From assembly GCA_033977485.1 (NCBI GenBank), contig CM066994.1, forward strand, positions 83,824,871 to 83,888,870: a DNA stretch of 64,000 nt. The letters are read 5' to 3'. Shown in pieces: positions 12,367 through 24,500 of this stretch (positions are counted from its first letter, which is position 1; each line of letters starts with the position of its first letter). The DNA is from Hydrangea macrophylla (lineage: Eukaryota; Streptophyta; Magnoliopsida; Cornales; Hydrangeaceae). The translations under genes and the position numbers were made by a program. Below the pieces are notes generated by a model. The model was not told the origin of the DNA, ran no database searches, and worked only from the letters and a program-made list of their open reading frames with translations.

Positions 12367-12444
12367 GTAAGTCCGACCACTTTTCTTTTGTGATTAGTCT
12401 TTCTATTTTGCCTTGACTAACCCATTTGTATGTTTGCTTTACAG
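12367..12444 (+). other. Intron 1 of the antisense gene in element B
   Basis: GTAAGT donor, TTTGCTTTACAG acceptor, 78 bp. The frames of the flanking exons (GKLR before, VELPSLPDEL after) join in phase. Confidence 0.8.
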
Positions 12445-13099
12445 TGGGATCAGTGGAATTGCCAAGTCTTCCCGACGAGCTTCAAGCGAGGGTCTTGTCT
12501 TTGATGGAGGACCCAACTGACATTAACAAAGTGTTGACTCAGTCGGGAAGCCCGAAGATCTCCTACAAGCCCCAGCACGACTTCACAGCTCCCATCCTCC
12601 CGGTGATTATTCCTGGTAAATACCATCTCTTGACCATCCGGTTTTTTTTTCCTTTGGTACTTTGCTGAATTCTGACATGCTCTCTGATTTTGCAAAAATG
12701 GCCCCTAAGAGTGCGGCGGCTTTGAAGGAGAAGGAGGCGGCCTTGATGGCCTGGGCTGGCTAGAAGAGGAAGAAGCCGGACCCCGCAGAGGGCCAACCCC
12801 TCAAGAGGATTTCTTGAGGGATTTCCATCCGGGCTGAAAAGGAGGCAGCTGATGCCTCAACGCTCATTGTAACGATTGCTGCACCACCACCACCACCTCC
12901 TCATGCTGCCAAACCGTCCGGGGTCTCCTTCCCGAGCATAGAGTAAACTCGTGCGGGCCCCTCTTCAAGGCCAGAGGTCGAGATGACAGACGACGTCCGC
13001 GGAAGGGTATGGCCCGGGCTGCTGCACAGTCAGATTGACAAGTGCACCCTGCTAAGCCTCGAGGCCATCATCGGTTGGCTATACAGCATCATCCACATG

Positions 13100-13169
13100 G
13101 TAAGTCTCTTTGCAATATGAACATTAACCTTTCTTCTATGCACTCACTGACGTTTTCTTGTTCTTGCAG
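13100..13169 (+). other. Intron 3 of the antisense gene in element B
   Basis: GTAAGTCTCT donor and TTGTTCTTGCAG acceptor, 70 bp, pyrimidine-rich before the acceptor. It separates the middle exon from the coiled-coil exon. Confidence 0.8.
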
Positions 13170-13778
13170 ATTGGCTGTATTACGGCTGGGGCTAAAACCA
13201 CCCTTCCCGGCATTGCTGAGAGGTTGGCCGCTGCAGAGGCTAACCTTTCCGTGGAGAGGGCTGCCCGGGAGTCCGCGGAGTTTGCTCTCACCGTGGAAGA
13301 TGAAAAATTCTAGGCAGCTGCCCTGGAGCTTGGGGAGATCCGTGACTCTATGTCAACCGAGCGGGCCGCCCGAAAGGTTGCAGAGGCTAAGGCTGCAGCC
13401 GTGGAGGCCGGGAGGATCACCGCCAAGAAGGTTACAGAGGCTAAGGCTGCAACCACGGAGGCCGGGAGGATCTCTGCCGAGAAGGACCTGGCAGCCATGA
13501 CGGCTATGCTCTCACTTACTGCTGATCGGGAGGCTGAAGCCAAGGAGGCTAAGGAAGAGTTCGAGGCAGGGTTCCTCACGGGCTATGCTAACCTGGCGAA
13601 GCGGGCTGCTGCCGACCACCCTGACTGGGACTTGTCCGGCTACTCTTGGGCAGAGTCCAATTACTAGAAGGAGGGTCAGGTTGACTCCGAGGTTACTACT
13701 GAAGCTGCACCGGTCGGGGACCCCTCTGTTGAAGAGCAGGCTGCGGAGGAGGGAGAAGTGGTGGTTGTAGACAACTAG

Positions 13779-14705
13779 TTTTACTCTTTTTGTTTTTGTT
13801 GTAGTTTTTTTTTTTTTTGGGAGGCTAATACAACTGCTCCTCAGGCTTTGTGCAGTTTCTGTTTTAATTAATGAAAAGGCCCCTGAGGTCAAACTTCCTT
13901 TCCATTAACTGTCTTTTTACTGTACTTTGCCTATTTGTAATTGCTAATATCCACTCGATTTTTGGCCGACCTAGCCCCTGTCTTAGCAAATGTTTTAGGA
14001 CCGTAACCAGTAGAACACCTAGTATTCCAGACCTGTTTAAAAGGTAATAGCCCAGTATGCCATAGGAACCTGTCCTGTTTAGCGTCCGGGATCGCCCAGT
14101 GTATTATAGGAATACCTTGTATTACCATCCAGGATGTCCCAGTGTATCATAGGTGTATCATGTTTTACCATCCGGGATATTATCTCTGGTCACTGTAAGT
14201 ACTTAGGAATATCTTCCAAGTTCTTTTAGTGATCGGTGTGATTTCTTATTTTTGCCTAATATTCCCCTGCCACCCAAGCATTTTGCTAAGGCAGGAGTGC
14301 AGGAGTAAGTGGCCGTAGGAAACCGACCTGGAACATGGGTGGTTGTAGGGTCCTTTGAAGCTCGCCATCATCGGCCACCTAGGGGTTTTCCCCCGTCGTC
14401 GGTTGGACCTAAGCGAAGCTATAAGTAATTTCCTGTTTAGGTCTAGTATCCCCTTGCCCCCTGAGCGTCCTGTGAAGGCGGGGGCGTGTTGAGGAGCCCG
14501 AGGTCTTTGTAGTGCCTGGGTTCGAGCCCGAGGTCTTTTAGGTGCCTGGGTTCAGAGCCCGAGGTCTTTTAGGTGCCTGGGTTTGGAGCCCGAGGACTTT
14601 TAGGTGCCTGGGAGTTAGGCTCGAGGACTTTTAAGCATTGCACGGTATACTGACGGGGGTAAATTTGCAAAAGTAAACTATTCAATTTTATTTAAAAATA
14701 AAAAT
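13779..14705. other. Region between the antisense gene and integrase of element B
   Basis: Non-coding. It holds the 3' trailer of the antisense gene (T-rich at 13780-13820) and, at the right, a tandem array listed separately. The two convergent genes of element B end on either side of it. Confidence 0.6.
14480..14640 (+). repeat. Tandem repeat, about 33-bp unit, 4-5 copies
   Basis: Successive copies of gagcccgaggtcttttaggtgcctgggtt with small changes. It lies between the 3' ends of the two convergent genes of element B. Confidence 0.85.
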
Positions 14706-15996
14706 TTATAGCGTTTGCCCAACTAGAGCTACAAAAAGAAATTTCTCTACCAATACTAAATCCCCGTGTCCCAATGCTACTGATAATAGTTGCGGAGATG
14801 TTGCACATTCCAAGGTGTGCCCGTCCATGCTCTGTAGCCAGTAGGTTCCCGGTCGGTTGACCCGGATGACTTTATACAGGCCTTCCCAGTTTGGCCCCAG
14901 TTTCCCGTGGCTCGGGATCCGGGTAGACTGGTTCACTGCCTTAAGGACGAGGTCTCTGACTTGAAAACTGCGGTGCTTCACCTTGTTGTTGTAGTACCGC
15001 GAGACCCTTTGCTTGTTGGCTGCCACCTTTAGGTAGGCTTAGTCTCTCCTTTCCTCCACCAGATCCATTTCTGACCTGAAGGCTTCTTCGTAATCCGGCG
15101 CACTGAAGTTGGCCACCCGATATGTAGGTAACCCGAGCTCTATGGGGACTACCACCTCAAATCCGTAGGTTAAAGAGAACGGCGTCTCGCTTGTTCCCGC
15201 TCGGGTGTTGTGCGGTAGGCCCATAGGAGGGTCGGTAGTTCTTCAGCCCATAGCCCTTTGGTGCCTTCAAGCCTTGTCTTGATGGACTGCAAGATTGTCC
15301 GGTTGGTTACCTCGGCTTGACCATTGGCTTGTGGGTGCTCGGGGGAGGAGTAATGATTTAGTATCCTGTATCCCGAGTAGAACTGCCTGAAGATAGCAGT
15401 GTCGAATTGTCTGCCATTATCGCTGACCAGGACCCAGGGAATGCCAAACCTATTGAGAATATTCCTTTCCACGAAGCTTTCCATTTTCCATTCGGTTATT
15501 GTCGCCAAGGGCTCGGCCTCTGCCCATTTGGTGAAGTAATCAACAGCGATGAGGCGAACTTGACCTGTCCTTTTCCCATCAGTAAGGGACCAACTATGTC
15601 GATTCCCCACTGGGCGAACGGCCAGGGGCTATGGATTGATGTCTGGAGTTCTCCTGGTCGGTTGATAATGGGAGAGTATCTTTGACACTTGTCACACCTT
15701 CGGATGTACTCTTGCGAATCTCGGGTCATGGTTGGCCAATAATAACCTTGTAATAGGGCCTTTCTGGAGAGTGCCCGGCCTCCAATGTGGTTCCCGCACA
15801 CTCCTTCGTGGATTTTAAACAATAATGTTGGGACCTGTGCGGGGTGAACACAGCGGAGGTACGAGATAGTGAATCCCCTCTTGTAGAGAATGCCGTAAAC
15901 AAGGTGGTATCGGGCCGCCCGGTACTTGACCCAGCGGGCCTTTTCTTTCTTGTCTGGTAGCACGCCTGTCGTCAAGAATGTCATGAGCGGATCCAT
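14706..15996 (-). pseudogene. pol: Element B integrase
   Basis: Pieces in order: 15996-15496 with the HHCC zinc finger (HEGVCGNH ... CDKC) and WGIDIVGP. 15610-15170 follows in another frame with the core acidic residues in AVDYFTKW, VSDNGRQF and QAEVTN. 15224-15039 has TPFSLTYGFEVVVP, and 15026-14706 has the C-terminal domain (HRSFQVRDLVLK, GPNWEGLYKV). All three catalytic positions are present. A frameshift near 15530 and stops near 15040 break it. Confidence 0.9.
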
Positions 15997-16143
15997 CTAG
16001 CTGGGTCCCAGGGTGACCGGATCTACCTCCATGCCTTCTGAGTTGATCACACTTGGCTCGGGTAGATATTGTATCCGTATCTCGGGCAAGTCTGACTCAA
16101 AAGATGAGGCGAAGCGAGCCAACCGGTCGGCCTTGGTATTTTC

Positions 16144-16713
16144 TTGTCTGGGTATCTGCGTGATGGAGAATACTCAGAGCTTCTTGGAAATCGCTCGGAT
16201 AAGGGCCAAGTAGGCTACCATGTTATCTTCCCGTGCTTCATACTCTTGGTTAACCTAGTTGACCACGAGCTGGGAGTCGCTGTATCCCTGGACCTGTTGT
16301 TCACTCATAGAGATGGCCAACTGCAATCCGACCAAGAGGGCTTCGTATTCGGCCTCGTTGTTGGAGGCACGAAACCCAAACCTTAGCGCGTATTCGAGCT
16401 GGATACCGTCGGGGGTAGTTAGGATGATTCCTGCCCCACTACCTTGCTAATTAGATGAACCGTCCACGTGCAGTACCCAGGTTGGGATATCAGAGTATAA
16501 CCCGGGCGGTAAGGCTAGAGGCTCAAACTCTTCAACCGGGTCCTCTGGATACGTGAAATCAACCAAAAAGTCTACCACGACTTGTCCCTTGATGGCTGTC
16601 CGGGGTGGGTAGATCACTTCAAACTCTTCCAACTCCAAGGCCCACTTGACGAGCCTCTCTGACATGTCTGGACGGCTGGGGATTCTGCAGCGATGTTGAT
16701 CTATGAGGACCAC
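16144..16713 (-). pseudogene. pol: Element B end of first RNase H and second RNase H-like domain
   Basis: The first part ends with LVKWALELEEFEVIYPPR and KGQVVVDFL, the normal end of RNase H and tether. The second domain starts WVLHVDGSSN (first Asp), is broken by a stop at about 16445, and continues with NNEAEYEALLVGLQ and YSDSQLVVNQ, which supply the Glu and Asp of the RNase H fold. This two-domain arrangement supports placement in the Tat lineage. Confidence 0.85.
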
Positions 16714-17880
16714 AATTGCATGGGCCTGAAAGTACAGGCGGAGCCTTCGGGCTGAGGTGATGAGGGCGAACGTTTGTTTTTCGATGCGGGAGTATCTGCT
16801 CTCTGCGCCCTATAAAGCCCAGCTGGTATAATACACTGGGAACTGTATCCTGTGCTCTTATCGAATGAGTGCCAAGCTAACCGCTGATGGTGACACTGCC
16901 AAGTATAGAAATAATTCTTCCCCCGGCACGGGTGTTGAGAGTACAGGGGAGGAAGCCAAGTACTTCTTGAGTTCTTGGAACGCTTCTTCGTACTCTTCTA
17001 ACCACTGGAATGCTTTGTGGAGAATTCTAAAGAATGGCAAGCACCGGTTGGTAGCTCGGGAGACAAATCTGTTCTATGCGGCCACCCGTCAGGCTAGGCT
17101 CTGTACTTCCTTCATTGATTTGGGCGACCGCATGTTGATGATGGATTTGATCTTTTTGGGGTTTGCCTCAATCCCCCGTCTGCTGACTAGGTGGCCCAGA
17201 AATCTCCCGAACGAGACGCCGAAGGTGCATTTTGTCGGGTTCAACCTCATCCTGAATTTTCTCAAAATGCTGAAGGCCCCGGCCAGATGCTCAAGGTGGT
17301 CGGGCTCGTCCCGGCTCTTGACCAGCAGATCATCCACTTATACTTCCATAGACTTTCCAATTAGGTCTTTGAACATGTAGTTGACCAGGCATTGGTAGGT
17401 GGCCCCGGCATTCTTGAGACCGAATGGCATAACCTTGTAACAATACGTGCCCTGGTCAGTGATGAACGCAGTCTTCTCTTCATCTCTGGGGCACATGCTG
17501 ATCTAGTTGTACCCCGAGTAAGCGTCCATGAATGAGAGGAGTGAGTGACCTGCCGTGGAGTCCACAAGGAGGTCTATCTTGGGTAACGGATAGTAATCCT
17601 TGGGGCAAGCCTTGTTGAGGCCGGTGAAGTCCAGACACATCCTCCACTTCCCGCTGCTTTTCTTGACAAGTACTACATTGGCTAGCCAGTCGGGGTAGTG
17701 GACTTCTCGTATGGAATGGGCTTTGAGGAGCATCTCGACCTCCTCACTCACTACTTTCTGCCTCTTGGGGGCCATGCTCCTCCTTTTCTGCTTCACCGGC
17801 CGGCAATCTGGACTGATATTGAGCCAATGGGACATTACCTGGTGGTCAATCCCTGGCATATCCTCATGACTCCAAGCAAA
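16714..17880 (-). pseudogene. pol: Element B reverse transcriptase and first RNase H
   Basis: RT fingers and palm at 17859-17503 (DWLANVVLVKKSSGKWRMCLDF, LSFMDAYSGYN). A TAG stop follows where the family has Gln (YNQ), then the frame continues through VMPFGLKNAGATYQ. At the catalytic box the codon before VDD is TAA (17338-17340), so the YVDD tyrosine is replaced by a stop. The thumb (17337-17089) and the start of RNase H (17040-16858) follow in changed frames. The copy cannot make active RT. Confidence 0.92.
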
Positions 17881-18045
17881 AACGTCTTGATTTTACCTCA
17901 GGAACTGAGTTAGTTTTTCCCTCAAGCTGGGCTCCAGCAGGGTACCAATGCTGACCGTGCGGTCAGGGTACTCGGGATTCAATGTCATACTTTCCAATTC
18001 TTCCACCTGACCTACCGCGTCGCTCTGGTCCCGGGGGTCCATCTC

Positions 18046-18672
18046 TTAAACGTTTAATGTTTCAGTGATAGCCTCCCAGCGTACCGAGCTGACATAGCAA
18101 CTCCAGGCAGTAGTCTGATCCCCACGCAAGCATCTGGGTCCCTGAGGAGTCGGGAACTTCACTGTTAAGCTATAGGTGGAGACGACCGCTTTAGCCTTGT
18201 TGAGGGTCGGCCTGCCAAGGTTCACATTGTAGGCCGACGGGGCTTCTCTGATCACAAAATTGGTCAGCACAGAAGCCTGCTGAGGGTAGGCCCCCATGAG
18301 AACTGGAAGCTCGATTGTCCCAATCGGTTGTGGGCTGGAGCCGTTGAATCCAACCAGGGGTGTAGCGACCGGCCGGAGCCGATCCCTGGAGATGCCAAGC
18401 TGATCGAATGCTGACGTGAACATAATGTCGGACGAGCTGCCTGTGTCCATTAGCACCTTCTTGACCATATAGTTGGCTATAGAAAGCGTCACTACTAGCG
18501 GGTCATCATGGAGGCAGTGGACGCCCTGCAAGTCATCAGATGTGAACGTTAGCACATCGGTTGGGGAGGAGCCAGTGGATTGGACCTGCCAGACATTTGC
18601 CCAGGATGCCCGAGCATGCCTCTTCCATGCCAACTGTGAATCCCCTCTGCCTGACGTTCCTCCGGAGATCAC
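18046..18672 (-). pseudogene. pol: Element B aspartic protease
   Basis: The active-site loop MDTGSSSDIMF (DTGS type) sits about 70 codons into the frame, with the flap region LVGFNGSSPQPIGTIELPV and the final YNVNLGRPTLNK. The segment is open for 208 codons. It is preceded without spacer by the gag frame, whose end (CRYHRDHGH...DCFK) is at 18793. The different active-site form (DTGS against DGGS in A and D) shows that B belongs to another branch. Confidence 0.9.
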
Positions 18673-20304
18673 GTGGATGTGGCCAAGTGGTGGTGGCTGA
18701 TCGGGAGCTCGGGTGTCCTGTCGGGGTCGTCTATCTACCGTGACGAAGTCCGCAAGGTGTCCCTGCTCGATCAGCTTCTCTATTGCTATCTTTCATTTAA
18801 AGCAATCCTCCGTTTCATGGCCGTGATCCCTGTGGTAGCGGCAGAACTTGTCCCGGTTCCTCTTACCGGGCGGAGCTCTGAGTTTAGCTGGCTGTTGAAG
18901 CAACCTCTGCGCCTCTGCGGCGGCCATGACTTTATGTATGGGCCGGGAAAGGGGTGTGAAAGCGATCGGGGGTTGACCTCGGGCATCCTTCTGATCCTGC
19001 TTTGGCTTCTTTCCTGAGCCCTTCTCAAATCCTTCACGCTTGCACTTGGCCTTCGGGGATTCGTCTCCCGCCTGGCTGGCACGCTTCGCCTTCAGGAACT
19101 CCTCAGTGCCGATGTATTTTCTGACCCTCTCCGAGAGCTCCACCAGGGTTGCCAGTCGGTCACGATGGAACAACGTGGCGACCTTGGTGTGTTGAACTCC
19201 CGAACAGAAGGCCATGATTGCGGTCGTTTCATTAAGATTGCGAATCTGGAGCCTTTGCAGGTTGAAATGGCTCACATACTCCCTCAGGGACTCCCCTTTG
19301 CGCTGCTTGACGGTCAGCAGTTGAGTGTCCGGTTGCGACCAGTCGAGCATCCCGACAAACTGGCTGATGAACAGCTTGCTGAGGGCTTTGAAATCATCGA
19401 CCGTCCGGGGCTTTAAAGCATGGAACCACTGTGCGGCTGGCCCCTTGAGGGTACTGGGAAAGGCCAGGCACAGTAGCTCATCCACCGTGGTGACCAGTGC
19501 CATCTGAGCCTTGTAAGTGCGGATGTGGTCCACCGGACTCCCTGTGCCGTCATAGGAGCTGAGGTGAAGGGGTTTGAACTTCCGTGGAATAGGAAACCGT
19601 GTCACCCGAGCGGTATAGGGTGATTCCGTCTCCGTATTGGTGAGGTCGTGGTCGGACTTGTGGTTCAACCTCTCAATTTGTTGCTACAGTTCCTTGACCT
19701 GGGCCTTTACGTCATCCCTCCTGGTTCTCCTCTCTATATCCAAGCGGTAGGTCAGATCGGACAACGAGGCCTCTTACTCAAAGCGCGTCGACCTCGGGGA
19801 TAGGGCCTGGCTCCTGGTCCGGGAAAGCATGTGCCTAAGATCCCCCTGGCTCAGGGCCGGAGGGTCCTCGGCCAATTCCTCGGCCTTCTGTCCTGACTCC
19901 TCCCCTCTAGCCGTACGCTACTGGTTGATAATAGTCTTGGCGTCCTCCACCCGGCGAGGATTGGGCCGAGCTCGTCTCTACGAGCGCCTGGTTGCCTGGC
20001 TGCGCTCTCCATCATCGAGGCGTTCCCGGTTCGGTGGGGACACCGGGGTGGAACGGGCTTGCCTTCGTGCCCGAGCGGGCCTTTGAATGGGGGCGCTTTT
20101 CTCAGGCTGATTTTCTGATGCAGGACACTTCTCCTGTTAGGCCAAAAGCACCTCCATCTATTCCTGTGTTCGGCGCTGGCCCTCCAAGAGTTGTGCCAGT
20201 GCTACCATTATCTGTTCGGTGGTCATGGAGGCAGCCTGCTGCTCAAGCTGCGGGTTCTCCTGACCGGTCGGAACAGCGGCTCTCTTACCCGTCTTCGGCG
20301 GCAT
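18673..20304 (-). pseudogene. gag: Element B gag
   Basis: Starts MPPKTGKRAAVP at ATG 20304-20302, about 40 bases after the primer site. An in-frame TAG near 20158 follows QRRTQE (Gln expected). The main capsid region (19668-18793) has the retrotransposon gag signature FPIPRKFKPLHLSSYDGTGSPVDH cut into usual order, with AAQWFHALKP and KQRKGESLREYVSHFN. It ends with a zinc-binding CRYHRDHGHETEDC. The frame then runs into protease with further stops. Confidence 0.88.
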
Positions 20305-20344
20305 GTTGATCACTCAAGAAGTTGTTGATGAGAAGACTTGTCGC

Positions 20345-20362
20345 TTCCCACAGACGGCGCCA
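20345..20362 (-). promoter_or_regulatory. Primer-binding site of element B
   Basis: On the minus strand TGGCGCCGTCTGTGGGAA starts 3 bases inside the 5' LTR. TGG complements a tRNA CCA end. This form is common in plant gypsy elements. I do not assign the tRNA. Confidence 0.85.
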
Positions 20363-20365
20363 AAC

Positions 20366-20978
20366 TGATGATGCCTAAAACTGGTAAGAAGGGTTTAGAG
20401 AGAGAAAAAGACAAGAATAATTTGTGTGTGGTTCGGTCCCGTTAACGAGGTGACCTACGTCCACGGTTGCGTTTGTGCGCGTTCACTAGCAGATCACCGG
20501 CAAGCCTAGTGAGCCAACAAGGATGGGCGGCACTACCAGTAATACCGGTCGGGTATATGCGTACGATGCTGAGTTCTGTGTTGTATGCTTGTTAGCTAGA
20601 AAATTATTTTTGGATCCCTATTGACAGGGTAAGTGGGCTCTTTTATTGATGCAAGAGTCCACCCTTATATGGTAAGTTAATCAAATTAGGAAACCTAATC
20701 TGATTACACTTGATTGGCATAATTTAGGGAAAGTTTCCTAAATGGTTTAGGAAACGGCCACATTCCATCTTCCAGACTTGTAGTTGGTTTAGAAAATTGC
20801 TAGATAGGCCGGGATCGCGGGACGCCGCGACCTTCATGCCTGGCCTGTTGGTACGAACCGCCCGGTTCTAACAAATACCTCGGGATTGCTCGGCTATTGG
20901 CGCCTTTACTGGAGCAACCGACACCTCTTGGTGCCGTGGCAGGCTGGCTTCATGGCTAGATTATTTTGGGACATATCA
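20366..20978 (-). repeat. 5' LTR of element B
   Basis: 613 bp, same length as 10495-11107, TGATGATGCC...ACATATCA. It lies between the primer site and the right target duplication (20979-20983, tctca). Confidence 0.93.
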
Positions 20979-21502
20979 TCTCACAACCTCCATATATAGA
21001 CACAACTCCTGAAATTCACGTTTACCTTCCCATGAGTTTCAAAAATTCTAATTATTCCCCGAAATGTCTTACTGAATTATTGCTTCATGAGTGAAAACTA
21101 TGAATTATAAAAGTTTTCGTTTAAGTTCCGTTTGGGTCCGTAATTACGTTCCGAAAATTATTTTTGTGGAATTTCTGGATAACCTACCTTTTATGCAACG
21201 TTTCTTATTAGTCATCACTAAATCAATCAAAATGATCTTAATTAAGATCAAAACTATCAGAATTTACACTACACAGATAAAATCACTATTCACATATATC
21301 ATATAATTCAAATAACATTTAATCCACATAAATGCCATTTAAATCATGTCAATGCCTCACGATTCTCTAATTATCGTGTCCTCCATTGACACTATCCGTT
21401 GACCCACAGTCAACTCAATTCAGATTTATTATTCAACATTAATAATTCCCAAAAATTGATTATGCATTTAAAATGAATTTATTTTCCGGGACGGGGGTGA
21501 CA
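20979..21502 (-). repeat. LTR of element C, right part
   Basis: Continuation of the LTR begun at 8877 after removal of element B and one target copy. It ends CCGGGACGGGGGTGACA, the inverted match of TGTCACGACCC. No coding content. Confidence 0.78.
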
Positions 21503-21545
21503 ACTCTTCCTTCCAAAAAGGAAGTTTGCCCCCAAACTAATACCT
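21503..21545 (-). promoter_or_regulatory. Possible polypurine tract of element C
   Basis: Read on the minus strand, GGGGGCAAACTTCC and GGAAGGAAGAG directly precede the LTR. This gives C its minus-strand orientation. Confidence 0.5.
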
Positions 21546-24500
21546 TCTCATCGAGTCACAAAGACTTCTCATAAGTACTTCCAATGTTTATCTTATCACA
21601 AACCACACATCCCTGCAGAGATTTCACAAGTTCACGAGGAAAATAAATCCTCAAGCTCTGAAGGAAAATAAATCCTCAGAGCCCCACTCTAAGTCTGATT
21701 GAAAATTCACATTGAATACTAGCAATACATCGAAACATCTTGATAAGTACGAACATCAATACCTGAGTAGAACATATTCAATAGTCAAACCTGACATTAA
21801 ATCTCGTAATGAGGTCACAACGTCAACCCATATCTCCTTTCTTCATACCTATCATTTATAACTTTTGAACCTAAAGGTTTTATCTCAATCATCAAAATAA
21901 AGGAAATAACTCATCTCTCATCCACCTATCTTTCTTTTCGACTAAAAGTCGTTAACAACACGTTTCAAAAGGTTAACAACCATACAAGATTCTTTATCTT
22001 GAAGTGAACCAAAATTGAGTACTATCATATACACATGCCCCATCAAGAAGCCAATGCTTCACCCAACTATTTCATATATTATAGATTCAATCCCTTATCT
22101 TGTTAACCATGAAATACTTGTAAAACTATAACAAGTTGCAACTACTCTCATTCCTTATCAAATTCCAATCCTTCTTTCTAAGGAATCCATATAACGATAA
22201 CATCAATTTATATAACCATCACTTGGTAGGTAGTGCATCGCACTAATATTCTCTGTGTCTCTAACAATTCTCATCATTCCATTCAATTTAACCAACCTCA
22301 TATAATATTTTCGATCACACATACCTCATAAGAAACTGTGCAGATTCTCAATTGGAAATTTCATATCTTTCTACTTCTTTGAGGCCACCTAATGTCCCGA
22401 ATAATTAAACACACTTGTCATTTATTTCTCAAATTATGTACTTGAACTACCGTCACTTAACATAGAAGATTACACCTTACAATTTTGATTTAAACTTTTG
22501 ACAAAGTCAAATACACATTCTTGTAAAACAAATTATTTCAAAATTTTAAACACCTCACAATGTAATTATCCTAATATTCGTCGTAACAAATATTATTATT
22601 ACTTAAAATTGACTTAGTCAATCATACACATACCATAGAGTTCATCAAAACGTATTCCCATGTTCAGAACATATCTTGTTCCTATCTTAAACCTTTGACC
22701 ATTAGCAATCCATTCTACTCACATAATGTACACACCCTGAGTCAATTACTTTTCTGTCGCAGATCTCAACTGCAATGTAATCCATTCTCATCTCATACCC
22801 TACTCGTCTACTATCCTTTAGTCTCTTAGTCTAGGTAGATCCACTATTATTTACATAGTTTTACCACTCTATAAGTCTCTAGTGTTTCACTTTCCCCTTT
22901 ACACAAGCCCGTACCAATTATACTCCTGCATCTCAACTCTTACTGAGTTCCTGACAACCCTTTACACTAAGTGCATATTCTTCTTTTGACATCATCCCTT
23001 TACACTAAGCGTATATTATTCTTTTGACATCTCAAGGCACCATACCTTATTCCAACATTCATTGTTTCAGTTGAATTTGACTCAACTCTAATTCAAACTC
23101 CCTAATCCTTTATTTATGCTATCCTGATCTCCAATCCATTATTCCCGAATAGCCAGTCGCACAGAGCATTAATGCATTCCCCTCATACAATTTGAAGATA
23201 ATCCGATAATTAAATCTTTTCATAAAGTACTATAGCCTCATTATATTCAATATAATCCTTATCAATTTTCAATTCACATACCTTTCACGACACTACCAGA
23301 GGTCACTCTATTCTTACTTTGGTTACTAATATCAACCAATTGATAACTGTGGTCTTCAAGTGCTTTACACTTTACGGATCTCATCAAGTTCTAATCTTTC
23401 AAAACATCACATCATCCATAATCTCAGGTTATTCAAATACTTAAACCAGAATTAAGTCCCTTTTGGAACAATACCAAGTCAACTCATTAATGGCACCATT
23501 GTCTAACCTCATTAGAATCTGGGACAACTGAGATAGCATTCCATTGTATCCACCATTGTCCTCTAACCACTTTTCATTCCTACTATTATATTCGATAATG
23601 TACTTAACGTACTACAAATTCTTCATCCCACTCCTACTGTTCATGTTCAGTTACTCATTAAGGCTTCATCTTCCTAATTTATATTTTTACCCTTCTAACT
23701 TGACTTGCCCAAAGTCTCTCTTTACTCTCTATCCATTTCTACAACCATTCTTGTTCAGTATCGTAACACTTATCATACTCCAACTTCCCGTTGACAACAA
23801 CTCGCTTCAAACACTCAACAATGTTTTAAAAGCATTAAAAGATTTTCATTTTATTTGAAATACAATAAATAGCGAGGAAAGCATGATTAGACATCTTAAA
23901 AGAACTTTATTGTGATAAAATAGCCCAAGGGCAAATGGTAATTTATAAAATATGGTTAAATTTTATATCAAAAGATAGCTCTTTGAGTCCTAGTTCCAAC
24001 ACAAAAAACGATGTGCTAATTCAAATTTTACAGGAAGAGTTATGACTATTTCCGTAAAATCGACAAAAAATATTTTCAAAATCACTGTTTTGGGCAGAGG
24101 GGTGTTCGACTGGTCATTTCAACCGGTCCAAGTACCCTCTGGACCATATTTTCCCCCATTTAATATCCTTAAAAGTCCCCAAACTCACAAGGTATTTGGG
24201 GCTACTTCTCAACCATTTTAGAACCACCAAAAAGTGCTCGAAAACTCATCGAACCACGTAAGGTTCAGGGTTATCCACACTACAACTCTCTGTAATGGCG
24301 ACCTCTCTATAGGATTCCCTACCAAGATCCTCTTATCATTATGTTATCCAAATATCAATTTGATTTCTCTGAGTCTCTTATCACGTCCATTCAATCACAC
24401 TTATCTTTCACCTCAAATCCTATATTCTTACATTCTTTATTCTACTTCCTTTGACATACCACCTAAAACACCAAGAAAATCTTACTAATAACATTTCCAT

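Larger units (their letters stand above)
11829..13778 (+). pseudogene. Antisense gene of element B: putative gypsy-type transposon protein with coiled-coil tail, 4 exons
   Basis: A plus-strand gene opposite to gag-pol. Exon 1 (about 11829-12366) carries FVTLYEDAFMAGLHLPLYP and GISPGELAPNG, the signature I associate with the Pfam family 'putative gypsy type transposon' (PF04195). The introns are 12367-12444 (GT...AG, phase kept), 12616 to about 12695 (the acceptor now reads AA instead of AG) and 13100-13169 (GT...AG). The last exon is Ala/Glu/Lys-rich with repeated AAxxAGRI-type units, probably a coiled coil, and ends at TAG 13776-13778. In-frame stops (12093-12095, 12762-12764, 13312-13314, 13665-13667) show decay. 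The function of this family is unknown to me. The upstream start is unresolved. Confidence 0.78.
10495..20978 (-). mobile_element. Element B: complete Tat-type Ty3/gypsy retrotransposon with an antisense gene
   Basis: About 10.5 kb, minus strand. LTRs of equal length (613 bp) lie at 10495-11107 and 20366-20978, with primer site, gag, protease, RT, RNase H, second RNase H-like domain, integrase and polypurine tract in order. Between integrase and the 3' LTR an intron-containing gene runs the other way (11829-13778). The coding frames hold many stops. The LTRs differ at roughly 8% of sites by eye, so the insertion is old. It sits inside the LTR of element C. Confidence 0.92.

Noticed and set aside
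11745..12380. Minus-strand 211-codon ORF in element B
   Set aside because: It is opposite the exon with the recognised LYEDAFMAGL domain and has no family features of its own.
23544..23858. 104-codon plus-strand ORF
   Set aside because: Phe/Leu/Tyr-rich from pyrimidine-rich DNA, with no motif and no neighbours supporting a gene.
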